Numbered from the stretch's first letter, positions 51,833-61,972 are shown. The stretch is 64,000 nt of DNA from Lutibacter sp. (GCF_030692605.1 NZ_JAUYUD010000114.1:1-64000), one strand, 5' to 3'. Numbers and translations: made by a program. The notes: generated by a model not told the origin, from the letters alone.

Positions 51833-53179
51833 ATGGGTAAAAAATTTCTGATTTTAATAGTGTTATTTAATTTTTCAATTTACGCTCAAACTCATATTTC
51901 GGGTTCCTTAACTCCGTTTAACACGGAGTATAATTGGGTAATTTTATATCAACTTAAAGGAGTCAAGCAAGTTTATGTAGCGAACACTGAAATTGTGAAT
52001 GGAAATTTTTCAATAGAGTTGCCTTCAAATTCTCCCAAAGGAATGTATCGATTAATGTATGATTTAGACAAAAATGGGTTTATTGATTTCATTTATAATA
52101 ATCAGTCTATTAATGTTGCATTTAATCCAAATAATGCTCAGGAAACAATTGTTTTTTCTAATTCTGAAGAAAATAAGCAATATCAAAGTTACCTAAATGA
52201 AGCTGAAGGAATTAAACGAAAATTAGATTCACTTCAAATTACTTTTTTAGCTGTAAATCAAACGCAAGAGAAAAGTGATTTTAACGCGTTGTACCAAAAG
52301 GTAAAAACCCATTACGATGAGCTACAGCAGCATTACGAAAAAGTAACCAACAATAAATTGGCGCATCATTTTATAAAAGGAAACTTTAAATATTATCCAA
52401 CTGAGTTAATTGCTACGCCACAATTGTATTTAAATAGTGAAAGGAATCATTTTTTCGATTACATCAATTTTGAAGATAAAGAGTTGTTAAACTCCACTTT
52501 TTTGACCGAAAAAATAATCGATTATGTTTTTTATTTAAATAGTTCAGATGATTTTGAAGCGCAGAATAAATTACACCTAGCGGCCATTAAAACTATTATG
52601 GATAAAGCCGCTGGTAATTATGAGTTAAAAATCGAATTGCTAACCACGTTATTATATGCGTTTGGACAGATGGAAAATGCAACAATAGTACATTTTGTTC
52701 TAAATAATTATTACAATAAATTACCAGCTGAAAAACAAGAGAAAAAGGTTATTGAGGAGGTGTTAGAGCTTGTGAAAACAGCAATTGGAAACGCTGCTCC
52801 AGAAATAGAATGGATAGAAAAAGGAAAATCGAACAAATTAACTACCCTTGCAAAAGCTGACCATTATTTATTGGTTTTTTATAGTTCAACCTGTTCACAT
52901 TGTTTGATAGAAGTCCCTAAATTGTATAATTTTAGTCAAAATTTAAGCAAGGTAAAAGTAATTGCAGTTGCACTTGAAGATAATGATGTGCAATTTAAAA
53001 TACATGCAGCAACATTTAAAAAATGGAGCAATATTTTAGCACTTGGAAAGTGGGAGAACACTATAGCAAAAAATTATGGTATTAAATCTACACCTACTTA
53101 TTTTGTGTTAGATCAGCATAAAAAGATTGTTTCAAAACCACATTTATTAGAAGATGTCTTTAAATTTTTCGGTAATTAG
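51833..53179 (+). CDS. Thioredoxin-like (TlpA/DUF4369-like) exported protein
   Basis: Signal peptide; LVFYSSTCSHCLIEVPKLY; KNYGIKSTPTYFVLDQ; start 51833 preferred to 51806. Confidence 0.82.
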   Translation: MGKKFLILIVLFNFSIYAQTHISGSLTPFNTEYNWVILYQLKGVKQVYVANTEIVNGNFSIELPSNSPKGMYRLMYDLDKNGFIDFIYNNQSINVAFNPNNAQETIVFSNSEENKQYQSYLNEAEGIKRKLDSLQITFLAVNQTQEKSDFNALYQKVKTHYDELQQHYEKVTNNKLAHHFIKGNFKYYPTELIATPQLYLNSERNHFFDYINFEDKELLNSTFLTEKIIDYVFYLNSSDDFEAQNKLHLAAIKTIMDKAAGNYELKIELLTTLLYAFGQMENATIVHFVLNNYYNKLPAEKQEKKVIEEVLELVKTAIGNAAPEIEWIEKGKSNKLTTLAKADHYLLVFYSSTCSHCLIEVPKLYNFSQNLSKVKVIAVALEDNDVQFKIHAATFKKWSNILALGKWENTIAKNYGIKSTPTYFVLDQHKKIVSKPHLLEDVFKFFGN

Positions 53180-53535
53180 AAGTGTAAAAAAGCATCGGTA
53201 ATATGGTTTATTTTAACCTTATTTTGACTATTTATAATGGCAATAATATCAAACCGAACTTCAACATCTAAATTTTTTGAAATTACATATTCATTTATAG
53301 CAGTTACCAGTAATCCAATTTTTTTAGCATTCACAAAATCTTGTGGATTCCCAAAATAATCGGTAGATCTGGTTTTAACTTCAACCACGGCCAGCGTATT
53401 ATCTTTGGAGGCAATAATATCTACTTCTGCCTTTTGATAGCGCCAATTTTTTTCAAGAATTTTATAACCGTTTTTTAGTAGAAAATCTACTGCTAATTCT
53501 TCACCTTTTATACCAAGATTATTGTGTGATGCCAT
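53176..53535 (-). CDS. YraN/UPF0102 family endonuclease-like protein
   Basis: GIKGEELAVDFLLKNGYKILEKNWRYQKAEVDIIASKDNTLAVVEVKTRS. Confidence 0.93.
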   Translation of the reverse strand: MASHNNLGIKGEELAVDFLLKNGYKILEKNWRYQKAEVDIIASKDNTLAVVEVKTRSTDYFGNPQDFVNAKKIGLLVTAINEYVISKNLDVEVRFDIIAIINSQNKVKINHITDAFLHF

Positions 53536-53545
53536 ATTTTTTTTG

Positions 53546-54568
53546 TTATTCAGAAAAGCGAATCGTTGTTTTTTCTTTGCAAACTTTTATTTCAACTTCT
53601 CTTCCTAAAAAAAGGGCGTTATTTTCAACTTTATGTCCAGCTGCAACATTAAAAATGATGGGAAAACTATATTCTTTAGTTGCTTCTATTATTATTTCTT
53701 CAAGAGTTTTACCGTAAGGTGTTATTAAATTTTCTTTAATATCGCTAAAATCACCAATAATTAATCCAGCAATATTATTGAAATAGCCACTCCTTTTTAA
53801 GGAATAAAGCATTCTGTCAATTTTATACAAAGGCTCGCTAACTTCTTCTAAAAATAAGATTTTACCGGTTGTATTTATGGTGGTTGAAGAGCCCAAAACA
53901 CTTTGTAAAATAGATAAATTTCCCCCAACCAATTGTCCCTTAAATGTTCCTTTGGTGTTTAAAGGAGATGTGTCTATTTTATATGTTACTTTTTCTCCAA
54001 ACAGTGCATTTTTAAACGTTGAAATTGTATTAGTTAATTCAATTTCTTCAGTTTTCATATTAATAGGCATCATTGCATGCAGCGTTTCATATCCTAAATT
54101 ATGTAAATGATTGTGTAAAACAGTAATATCCGAATAGCCTACAATCCATTTTGGAACTGCTTTAAAATTTGAAAAATCAAGTGCATCAATAATTCGGACA
54201 CTTCCGTAACCACCTCTAGCACACCAAATTGCCTTTACCGATTTATTGTCTAGTGCATTTTGAAAATCTTCTCTTCGTTGTTCATCAGTGCCTGAAAAAT
54301 GAAAATTTGTAACAAAAACATTTTTACCTACCAGCACATGTAACCCCCAACTTTCGGCTAATAATTTTGCTTTTTCAATAGGTTCTGTTTCTTTTATAAC
54401 ACCCGAAGGAGCAACTATTGCTATGGTATCTCCAGCCTTTAAATAACTTGGTTTAATTAGTTTTTGTGGTTCAAAAGGTAATGAACTATCATTTTGTGAG
54501 AATACTAATAATGGCAACAAGGCAAAGATTATAATTAGGTTGTTTTTAAAAATAGAATTGAAAGTCAT
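53546..54568 (-). CDS. LD-carboxypeptidase (S66 family)
   Basis: LKAGDTIAIVAPSGVIK, IWCARGGYGSVRIIDALDF, LVGGNLSILQSVLGS, FLEEVSEPLYKIDRML. Confidence 0.93.
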   Translation of the reverse strand: MTFNSIFKNNLIIIFALLPLLVFSQNDSSLPFEPQKLIKPSYLKAGDTIAIVAPSGVIKETEPIEKAKLLAESWGLHVLVGKNVFVTNFHFSGTDEQRREDFQNALDNKSVKAIWCARGGYGSVRIIDALDFSNFKAVPKWIVGYSDITVLHNHLHNLGYETLHAMMPINMKTEEIELTNTISTFKNALFGEKVTYKIDTSPLNTKGTFKGQLVGGNLSILQSVLGSSTTINTTGKILFLEEVSEPLYKIDRMLYSLKRSGYFNNIAGLIIGDFSDIKENLITPYGKTLEEIIIEATKEYSFPIIFNVAAGHKVENNALFLGREVEIKVCKEKTTIRFSE

Positions 54569-54707
54569 TGCTTATTTTTTTGTAAAAATACCAAAATTTA
54601 ATGTTTACCATTCAAAATCAACTATTTATTTGTATTGGTTGTTATTGAATTGTTCTCAAACAAGTCAACATTAATTATTACTTTTGTGAATTCTAAATAC
54701 AACAAAA

Positions 54708-56915
54708 ATGAGTCGTCCAGAAAGATATACAATTACAGCAGCGTTACCTTATACCAACGGGCCAGTTCATATTGGACATTTAGCAGGTGTTTATGTGCCA
54801 GCCGATATTTACGCACGCTATTTGCGAAATACAGGTAATGATGTTGCATATATATGTGGATCAGATGAACATGGAGTGCCTATTACTATTAAAGCTAAAA
54901 AAGAAGGCGTTTCTCCACAAGATGTGGTTGATAAATACCATGCAATTATTAAAAAATCGTTTGAAGAATTTGGAATTTCATTCGATAATTATTCAAGAAC
55001 TTCGGCAGAAATTCATCATGAAACAGCTTCGGAATTTTTTAAAAAATTATATAATGAAGGAAAGTTTATTGAAGAATTAAACGAACAATTGTATGATGAA
55101 GAAGCAAATCAATTTTTAGCAGATCGGTTTGTTGTTGGTACATGCCCAAAATGTGGCAATGAAGAAAGTTATGGAGACCAGTGCGAAAAATGTGGAACAA
55201 GTCATAATGCAACCGATTTAATAAATCCGAAATCTGCAATTACGGGAAATATACCAACAACAAAAATTACAAAGCATTGGTATTTACCTTTGGATAAATA
55301 TGAAAAATGGCTACGAGAATGGATTGTTGTAGGGCATAAAAACGATTGGAAAACAAATGTATTAGGACAAGTAAAATCGTGGTTAGACGACGGATTAAAG
55401 CCTAGAGCAGTAACTCGTGATTTAGATTGGGGAATTCCTGTTCCTGTTGAAAATGCTGAAGGGAAAGTGTTGTATGTTTGGTTCGATGCGCCTATCGGCT
55501 ATATTTCTTCAACCAAAGAGTGGGCTAAACGCGTTGGAAAAGATTGGGAGCTGTATTGGAAAGATAAAAACACCAAATTGGTTCATTTTATTGGGAAAGA
55601 CAATATAGTGTTTCATTGTATTATTTTTCCAGCAATGTTAAAAGCTGAAGGGAGTTATATTATGCCAGAAAATGTTCCTGCCAACGAGTTTTTAAATTTA
55701 GAAGGAAATAAAATTTCAACGTCTAAAAACTGGGCAGTTTGGTTGCACGAATATTTATTAGATTTTCCGGATCAACAAGATGTGTTGCGTTATGTGTTAA
55801 CGGCAAATGCTCCTGAAACCAAAGACAACGATTTTACGTGGAAAGATTTTCAGGCTCGAAATAACAACGAATTGGTTGCCATTTTTGGTAATTTTATAAA
55901 TAGAGTAGTGGTTTTAACCAATAAATATTATGAAGGGATTATTCCTGAACCAAATGAATTTAGTGATGTAGATAATGAAGTTTTAGAGCAATTACAAAAA
56001 TTTCCTTCCATAATTGCAAGTTCAATTGAACGTTACCGTTTTAGAGAAGCATCTCAGGAATTAATGAATTTAGCACGTTTAGGAAATAAATATTTAGCCG
56101 ATGAAGAACCTTGGAAAGTAATAAAAGAAAATCCGGAACGTGTAAAAACAGTTATGTATGTTGCACTTCAAATAGCAGCTGGTTTATCGGTTGTTTGTGA
56201 ACCATTTTTACCGTTTACTTCAGTTAAATTAAAAGGAATTTTAAATCTACGTCGATACCAGGATGGTAACGATGAAGTAATCACATCAAAGAACGAGATT
56301 GACAATGATGGAATGAAACGTCATAGCGAGGAGTTTTTCACGACGAAGCTATCTGAATCTGCAACAAACAGATTGCCACAGTTTTTATCAAAACTTCGCA
56401 ATGACGAATTAAGCTGGAAAGATGTTTCTGAAAAAGTAGAATTAATTGCTCCAAACCACAAAATTGGCAACGCCGAATTGCTATTTGCTAAAATTGAAGA
56501 TGAAGAAATTCAGAAACAATTAGATAAGTTGGAAGCTACAAAACAAGAAAATGAAGCCGAAAATAAAGTTACAGAACCTCAAAAAGAGACCATTCAATTT
56601 GATGATTTCACCAAATTGGATATCAGAGTAGGAACTATTATTGAAGCTGTTAAAATACCTAAAACTAAAAAATTGCTTCAATTAAAAGTAGACGTTGGTA
56701 TAGATGTTAGAACCATAGTTTCTGGAATTGCAGAAAGTTTTAACTCTTCAGCTATTATTGGTCAAAAAGTAACTGTTTTGGTAAATTTAGCGCCACGTGT
56801 TTTAAAAGGTATTGAAAGTAACGGAATGATTTTAATGGTCGATACACCAGATGGAAAACTCGCCTTTATTGAACCAGAAAATGATTCGGTTGCTAACGGT
56901 GAGCAAATAAGTTAA
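54708..56915 (+). CDS. metG: Methionyl-tRNA synthetase with C-terminal tRNA-binding domain; apparent in-frame repeat insertion around residues 514-567
   Basis: [45 protein letters not shown]-terminal [33 protein letters not shown]. Confidence 0.96.
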   Translation: MSRPERYTITAALPYTNGPVHIGHLAGVYVPADIYARYLRNTGNDVAYICGSDEHGVPITIKAKKEGVSPQDVVDKYHAIIKKSFEEFGISFDNYSRTSAEIHHETASEFFKKLYNEGKFIEELNEQLYDEEANQFLADRFVVGTCPKCGNEESYGDQCEKCGTSHNATDLINPKSAITGNIPTTKITKHWYLPLDKYEKWLREWIVVGHKNDWKTNVLGQVKSWLDDGLKPRAVTRDLDWGIPVPVENAEGKVLYVWFDAPIGYISSTKEWAKRVGKDWELYWKDKNTKLVHFIGKDNIVFHCIIFPAMLKAEGSYIMPENVPANEFLNLEGNKISTSKNWAVWLHEYLLDFPDQQDVLRYVLTANAPETKDNDFTWKDFQARNNNELVAIFGNFINRVVVLTNKYYEGIIPEPNEFSDVDNEVLEQLQKFPSIIASSIERYRFREASQELMNLARLGNKYLADEEPWKVIKENPERVKTVMYVALQIAAGLSVVCEPFLPFTSVKLKGILNLRRYQDGNDEVITSKNEIDNDGMKRHSEEFFTTKLSESATNRLPQFLSKLRNDELSWKDVSEKVELIAPNHKIGNAELLFAKIEDEEIQKQLDKLEATKQENEAENKVTEPQKETIQFDDFTKLDIRVGTIIEAVKIPKTKKLLQLKVDVGIDVRTIVSGIAESFNSSAIIGQKVTVLVNLAPRVLKGIESNGMILMVDTPDGKLAFIEPENDSVANGEQIS
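56319..56406. repeat. Palindromic interspersed repeat lying inside metG
   Basis: Outer arms cgtcatagcga (56319-56329)/tcgcaatgacg (56396-56406), one mismatch; inner aatctg...cagatt. Confidence 0.75.
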
Positions 56916-56999
56916 TAAATTAGTATTCAGTAATCAGTTTCTGTAAACAGTTTTATTTGTTTTTTTGACTGTAAACTGTGTACTGTTACTAAATTCAAA

Positions 57000-59126
57000 A
57001 TGCAATTAATAAACTACATACAATCCAACACGAATCTTCCTTCAAACGGAATTCAAAATACAGTTGAACTTTTAAATGAAGATTGTACTATTCCTTTCAT
57101 TTCCAGGTACAGAAAAGAAAGAACCGGAAATTTAGATGAAGTTCAAATTGGCGAAATTGTTAAGTTTAAAGCGCTGTTTGAAGAAATTGAAAAACGAAAA
57201 TCAACTATTTTTAAAGCGTTAGAAGAGCAAGAAGTATTAACTAGTGAACTTCAGCAAAAAATTGAAAAATGTTTCGATTTAACCGAATTAGAAGATTTAT
57301 ACCTTCCTTATAAAAAGAAAAGAAATACAAAGGCTGAAATTGCTCGTAAAAATGGTTTAGAACCTTTGGCTAAAATTATGATGAGCCAAAATGCAATGGA
57401 TATTCAATCTATTGCCTCAAAGTATTTAACTAATGATGTTAAAACAGAAGATGATGCATTGGAAGGAGCTCGATTTATTATTGCTGAATGGATTAACGAG
57501 CGAACCGACATAAGAAACAATATTCGTTATCAATTAGTTAAATTTTCTTCTATTAGCACAAAGGTTATTAAAACAAAAGAAGATGATGAAAAAGCGCAAA
57601 AATATAAAGATTATTTTGAGTGGAACGAGCCACTAATGAGATGTCCTTCACATAGGCTGTTAGCTATTTTAAGAGCCGAAAAAGAAGGTTTTATTCGTAT
57701 TAAGATTGAAATTGATGATGAAAAAGCAATTTTAAAAATAGACGACCGCTTAATTACTTCAGCTAACGATTGTTCCAAACAGATTAAATTGGCTATTCAA
57801 GATTCGTATAAAAGATTATTGTTTCCTGCACTTTCCAATGAGATTTTAAACAACGCTAAGGAACTTGCAGATAATGAAGCGATAAAGGTATTTGCTAAAA
57901 ATTTAAAACAGTTATTATTAGGCGCTCCTTTGGGTGAAAAAAATATTTTAGCCATAGATCCAGGATTTAGAAGTGGTTGTAAAATTGTTTGTTTGAATGC
58001 TCAAGGCGGATTAGAATATAACGAAACTATTTATCCGCATGCACCAAAAAACGATGCTATTGGAGCGATGAAAAAAATAAATAGTTTGGTTGATGCTTAT
58101 AAAATTGAAGCCATTGCCATTGGAAATGGAACAGCATCGAGAGAAACCGAGCATTTAATAAAAAAAATGCGCTTTAATAAAGATGTTCAGGTTTTTGTGG
58201 TAAGTGAAGCTGGAGCAAGTATTTATTCAGCATCGAAAATTGCTAGAGATGAATTTCCAAATTTTGATGTTACTGTTAGAGGTTCGGTGTCTATTGGTAG
58301 AAGATTAGCTGATCCGTTGGCAGAATTGGTAAAAATTGATGCTAAATCTATAGGTGTGGGTCAATATCAGCACGATGTAGATCAAAATAAGTTAAAAACG
58401 TCTTTAGATACCGTTGTTGAAAGTTGTGTTAATACAGTTGGTGTAAATATAAATACAGCGAGTATTTCACTGCTAAGTTATGTTTCTGGAATTGGTCCTA
58501 AATTGGCAGAGAATATTGTGAAGTATAGAGGAGAAAACGGTTCATTTTCTAGTAGAATTGACATAAATAAAGTTCCACGTTTAGGCGATAAAGCTTTTGA
58601 GCAAGGCGCAGGATTTTTAAGAATAAAAAATGCTAAAAATCCTTTAGACGATTCTGCGGTGCATCCTGAAAGTTATGCAATAGTAACGAGAATCTCAAAA
58701 GACCAAAAATGTAAAGTTGGAGATTTGATTGGAAACAAATCTGTTTTAACGCAACTAGACTTGCTGAAGTATTGTACTTCTACAATTGGATTACCTACGT
58801 TACAAGACATTGTGAAGGAATTGGAGAAACCAGGTTTAGATCCAAGGCAAACAGCAAAAGTTTTTACCTTCAATCAGAATATTAGAACCATAAACGATGT
58901 GAAAGAAGGAATGTTGCTACCTGGAATTGTAAACAATATTACCAATTTTGGTTGCTTTGTAGATATTGGAATTAAAGAAAGTGGCTTGGTGCATGTTTCC
59001 AATTTATCTAGTACTTTTGTGAGTGATGTAAGTTCTATTGTGGCGCTTCATCAGCAAGTTATAGTTAAGGTATTGGAAGTTGATGTAGCAAGAAAACGGA
59101 TTCAGTTAAGTATGAATTACAAGTAA
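57000..59126 (+). CDS. tex: Tex family transcription accessory protein (S1 RNA-binding)
   Basis: ILAIDPGFRSGCKIVCL, SVSIGRRLADPLAELVKIDAKSIGVGQYQHDV, C-terminal S1 domain. Confidence 0.96.
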   Translation: MQLINYIQSNTNLPSNGIQNTVELLNEDCTIPFISRYRKERTGNLDEVQIGEIVKFKALFEEIEKRKSTIFKALEEQEVLTSELQQKIEKCFDLTELEDLYLPYKKKRNTKAEIARKNGLEPLAKIMMSQNAMDIQSIASKYLTNDVKTEDDALEGARFIIAEWINERTDIRNNIRYQLVKFSSISTKVIKTKEDDEKAQKYKDYFEWNEPLMRCPSHRLLAILRAEKEGFIRIKIEIDDEKAILKIDDRLITSANDCSKQIKLAIQDSYKRLLFPALSNEILNNAKELADNEAIKVFAKNLKQLLLGAPLGEKNILAIDPGFRSGCKIVCLNAQGGLEYNETIYPHAPKNDAIGAMKKINSLVDAYKIEAIAIGNGTASRETEHLIKKMRFNKDVQVFVVSEAGASIYSASKIARDEFPNFDVTVRGSVSIGRRLADPLAELVKIDAKSIGVGQYQHDVDQNKLKTSLDTVVESCVNTVGVNINTASISLLSYVSGIGPKLAENIVKYRGENGSFSSRIDINKVPRLGDKAFEQGAGFLRIKNAKNPLDDSAVHPESYAIVTRISKDQKCKVGDLIGNKSVLTQLDLLKYCTSTIGLPTLQDIVKELEKPGLDPRQTAKVFTFNQNIRTINDVKEGMLLPGIVNNITNFGCFVDIGIKESGLVHVSNLSSTFVSDVSSIVALHQQVIVKVLEVDVARKRIQLSMNYK

Positions 59127-59193
59127 TTATTTATGATATTGGTGATTATATTCATTAGAAACACGTATATTTGGTGAATATAATCACTAAATT

Positions 59194-60309
59194 ATGATTT
59201 ATAGAAGCATAACCGAGAATATTATTTCTAAAATTGGAAAGGGAAAGGCAATTATTTTAATTGGTCCAAGGCAAGTTGGAAAAACCACCTTGTTAAACGC
59301 TGTTTTAAAAGATAAAAATTTTCTTTTTTTAGACGGTGATGATCCAACAGTTAGAAATTTACTCACAAATCCAAATACCGAAACGTTAAAAAGTATTATG
59401 GGTACCCATCAATTTGTATTTATTGATGAAGCCCAACGAATTGAGAATATAGGGTTAACACTTAAAATAGTAACGGATCAATTTAAACAAATTCAGCTTT
59501 TTGTTAGCGGATCATCTGCTTTTGATATAAATAATAGAATTAGAGAGTCTTTAACCGGCAGAAAATGGGAATTTAATTTGTTTCCTATTACTTGGAAAGA
59601 GTTTGAAAGTTATTTTGGATTTTTAAGGTCGGAGCAGCAATTAGAACTGAGGTTGCTATACGGTATGTATCCTGATGTAGTTGTTAACACTGGTGAGGAA
59701 TTTGAAATACTTAAAAATTTAGTTAACAGTTACTTATATAAAGATGTATTGGCATATGCAGGAATACGAAAACCTGAAATTTTAGAAAAATTGCTTCAAG
59801 CACTCGCATTACAAATGGGAAGTGAGGTAAGTTATAATGAACTTTCAAAATTATTAAGAATAGATAAAAACACGGTAAGTAGTTATATTGATATTTTAGA
59901 ACAATCATTTGTTATTTTTAAACTTCCGAGTTTTAGTAAAAACATAAGGAATGAAATTAAAATGAACAAGAAAATCTATTTTTATGATAACGGAATTCGG
60001 AACATGATTATTGGAAACTTTAACGCACTAGACATAAGAACTGACAAAGGAGCATTATGGGAAAATTTTTTAATTAGCGAACGGTTTAAAATAAATAGTT
60101 ATAATAATGTTGGTGTAAAATCGTTTTTCTGGAGAACAACTCAACAACAAGAAATAGATTATGTAGAAACAATTGCTGATGAAATTAATGCGTATGAATT
60201 TAAATGGTCATCTTCAAAAAAAGTTAAGCTACCGAAACCTTTTAAAGAGAATTATAAGGGAAGTTTTAATTTAATCACAAAATCTAATTTTAGGGATTTT
60301 ATTAGCTAA
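59194..60309 (+). CDS. AAA-type ATPase with DUF4143-like C-terminus
   Basis: Walker A IGPRQVGKTTLL, FLDGDDP, FVFIDEAQRIENIG, SGSSAFDI, late EIDYVE. Confidence 0.9.
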   Translation: MIYRSITENIISKIGKGKAIILIGPRQVGKTTLLNAVLKDKNFLFLDGDDPTVRNLLTNPNTETLKSIMGTHQFVFIDEAQRIENIGLTLKIVTDQFKQIQLFVSGSSAFDINNRIRESLTGRKWEFNLFPITWKEFESYFGFLRSEQQLELRLLYGMYPDVVVNTGEEFEILKNLVNSYLYKDVLAYAGIRKPEILEKLLQALALQMGSEVSYNELSKLLRIDKNTVSSYIDILEQSFVIFKLPSFSKNIRNEIKMNKKIYFYDNGIRNMIIGNFNALDIRTDKGALWENFLISERFKINSYNNVGVKSFFWRTTQQQEIDYVETIADEINAYEFKWSSSKKVKLPKPFKENYKGSFNLITKSNFRDFIS

Positions 60310-60329
60310 TTAACGTGAGTTCAATATAA
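60307..60329 (+). repeat. Left 23-bp inverted repeat bounding the island (partner 62991-63013)
   Basis: taattaacgtgagttcaatataa; 21 of 23 positions match the reverse complement of 62991-63013. Confidence 0.8.
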
Positions 60330-60443
60330 GTAAGAATAATACTATCTGAATATTGGTTATTTGTGTTATTTTGAAGGAGGACAACTGTGGCAAACTGTTT
60401 ATGGATAGTCAGATTGCCATATTTTACTTTAAAAAAGTAAAAT

Positions 60444-60645
60444 TCGCAATGATGACAAGGTCATGGGTTTATTTTTCAATGGTTCCTTTGTCATACCGAG
60501 TAGTCGAGGCATCTTACGACGAGTTTTTATAAGATTTGTGCGACTGGAAAATCGGAGATTTTTCGGACGAAGCAAATCGTTTGTTGAATGTTTGTCAGTT
60601 CGTTATTTAGTTTAAATGTAAGCATAAATTTTATGAGGTGTTGTA
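60444..60645. repeat. Long direct repeat L, copy A (flanks the Pycsar-like module)
   Basis: Shares tcgcaat...gtcatgRgtttatttttcaa...cataccgagtag...ataagatttgtgcgactgga...caaatcgtttgttgaatgtttgt...aaatgtaagcataaattttatgaggtgttgta with 61973-62169. Confidence 0.88.
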
Positions 60646-60652
60646 GCCAGTT

Positions 60653-61381
60653 TTATTTGCAATTTTTATCAATCCAATCATTCATTCCTGTATTGATGAT
60701 ATTTCCGTGATAGCAAGAACGATTCGAATTCCATTCTAATAAACCTTTATTATGGTCATTTAGATTACATTGAAAGTCAGACGAAACCATAACCTCTCTA
60801 TCATTCCAAGTTTTATTGCCGTAACCACATAGATTAGAACTCTCATTTACTACTTCTCCCATCCAAACGACATCATTTAATCCACTTCCATTATAACCTG
60901 CTTTAATCATTAATACTCTACCAAATGCAAGACCAATCCCAATTTCTAATGGGTCAATTCCTTTTTTCTTGTATTTACAATTTAAAGTGTCAATAACGGA
61001 AGAAACTTCTGCCGCTGTAGAAAAAACAGAATCTAGTTGTGGTTTATATTGGGCGTCAAATACTCCCCAAACACAATCACCATTTATATTAATTTCTGAA
61101 CACCAATTATTCCCATTAATAACAGCAACTACCTCTGAAATATAAGATCTATATATTCTTGCTAAAACTGGTCTTTGATATTTAGAAGGTAATTTTGAAG
61201 ATTCTCTGATATCAACAAATAAAGCTGAAGTCTTATTAACATAAAAACCATTATTGAAGGTCAATTTATCTCTTGAAGGTATTTTATCAACTTCTTCAAA
61301 AGATTTGTCTTCAGTTTTTAGAATGTTATCAATTCTTTCACGACTTTTTTCAAAATCATAGTTTATAAAATTACTCTTCAT
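60653..61381 (-). CDS. PycC-like class III nucleotide (pyrimidine) cyclase of a Pycsar-like anti-phage system (internal ATG at 61381 preferred to 61423)
   Basis: ALFVDIRESSKLPSKYQRPVLARIYRSYISEVVAVINGNNWCSEININGDCVWGVF and GIGLAFGRVLMIKAGYNGSGLNDVVWMGEVVNESSNLCGYGN; TAATG overlap with the upstream effector gene. Confidence 0.85.
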   Translation of the reverse strand: MKSNFINYDFEKSRERIDNILKTEDKSFEEVDKIPSRDKLTFNNGFYVNKTSALFVDIRESSKLPSKYQRPVLARIYRSYISEVVAVINGNNWCSEININGDCVWGVFDAQYKPQLDSVFSTAAEVSSVIDTLNCKYKKKGIDPLEIGIGLAFGRVLMIKAGYNGSGLNDVVWMGEVVNESSNLCGYGNKTWNDREVMVSSDFQCNLNDHNKGLLEWNSNRSCYHGNIINTGMNDWIDKNCK

Positions 61382-61884
61382 TAGAAAGACGCTAAATAGA
61401 TTAGTATTGAAAAAATTAAACAAATTAAGACTCCAAAGAAAAATCTAATACTCCAAGTGACATTTGAAAATTTTTTCCAAGCAATACTTGAATTGGTATG
61501 AATTTGTTCAGTTAATTCTTTTAAGTAACTTTCATCACTTGATAATATATTTGAAGAATGGATTGAATATTCATCCGAGTTTTTAAATTTTTCTTTAATA
61601 TGACCAAAATAAATTATTGAGTTTGGATTTTCATTTTTTAATCTAGGGTTTATACATAAAAAAGAAAAAATTATAGAAATGAGGCTAAATATCATACTTA
61701 TAATTGAAAAACCTAATATCCAATTTGATTTGTTTAATCCAATTAATACATCAGTCGAGTTTGAATATATAATTGTAATTAATACTCCGTATAGTGTCAG
61801 AAGTATAGTCGCTTTGGTATCTGAATATTTTATCCAGTCATTTATATTACCAAGGATGTTCCAATATTCTTGAGTTTTATTCAT
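61381..61884 (-). CDS. PycTM-like transmembrane effector (DUF5706/Pycsar effector-like)
   Basis: NDWIKYSDTKATILLTLYGVLITIIYSN plus two further hydrophobic segments (WILGFSIISMIFSLISIIFSFLCI, IRFFFGVLICLIFSILIYLASF); coupled to the cyclase. Confidence 0.8.
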   Translation of the reverse strand: MNKTQEYWNILGNINDWIKYSDTKATILLTLYGVLITIIYSNSTDVLIGLNKSNWILGFSIISMIFSLISIIFSFLCINPRLKNENPNSIIYFGHIKEKFKNSDEYSIHSSNILSSDESYLKELTEQIHTNSSIAWKKFSNVTWSIRFFFGVLICLIFSILIYLASF

Positions 61885-61909
61885 AGTTCGATTTTTTTTT
61901 CAAATTGGC

Positions 61910-61972
61910 TACAACAGTTGATAAACGTAATGTGATTCCTCCTTTGGTCGGAATGACACTATTTTCAAACTC
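61910..61972. repeat. Short direct repeat R, copy 1
   Basis: tacaacagttgataaacgtaatgtgattcctcctttggtcggaatgacactattttcaaactc; 61 of 63 positions match 62901-62963. Confidence 0.93.

Noticed and set aside
54787-55080. 97-aa plus-strand ORF inside metG in another frame
   Set aside because: Out-of-frame shadow ORF in a conserved synthetase gene
60421-60443. Perfect 10-bp hairpin called as terminator of the AAA ATPase
   Set aside because: It lies inside a dispersed-repeat-like element (60413-60455) and is 110 bp past the stop, so a dedicated terminator call is not secure
61679-61873. Plus-strand ORF inside the PycTM-like gene
   Set aside because: Antisense, no recognisable domain; minus-strand gene is better supported
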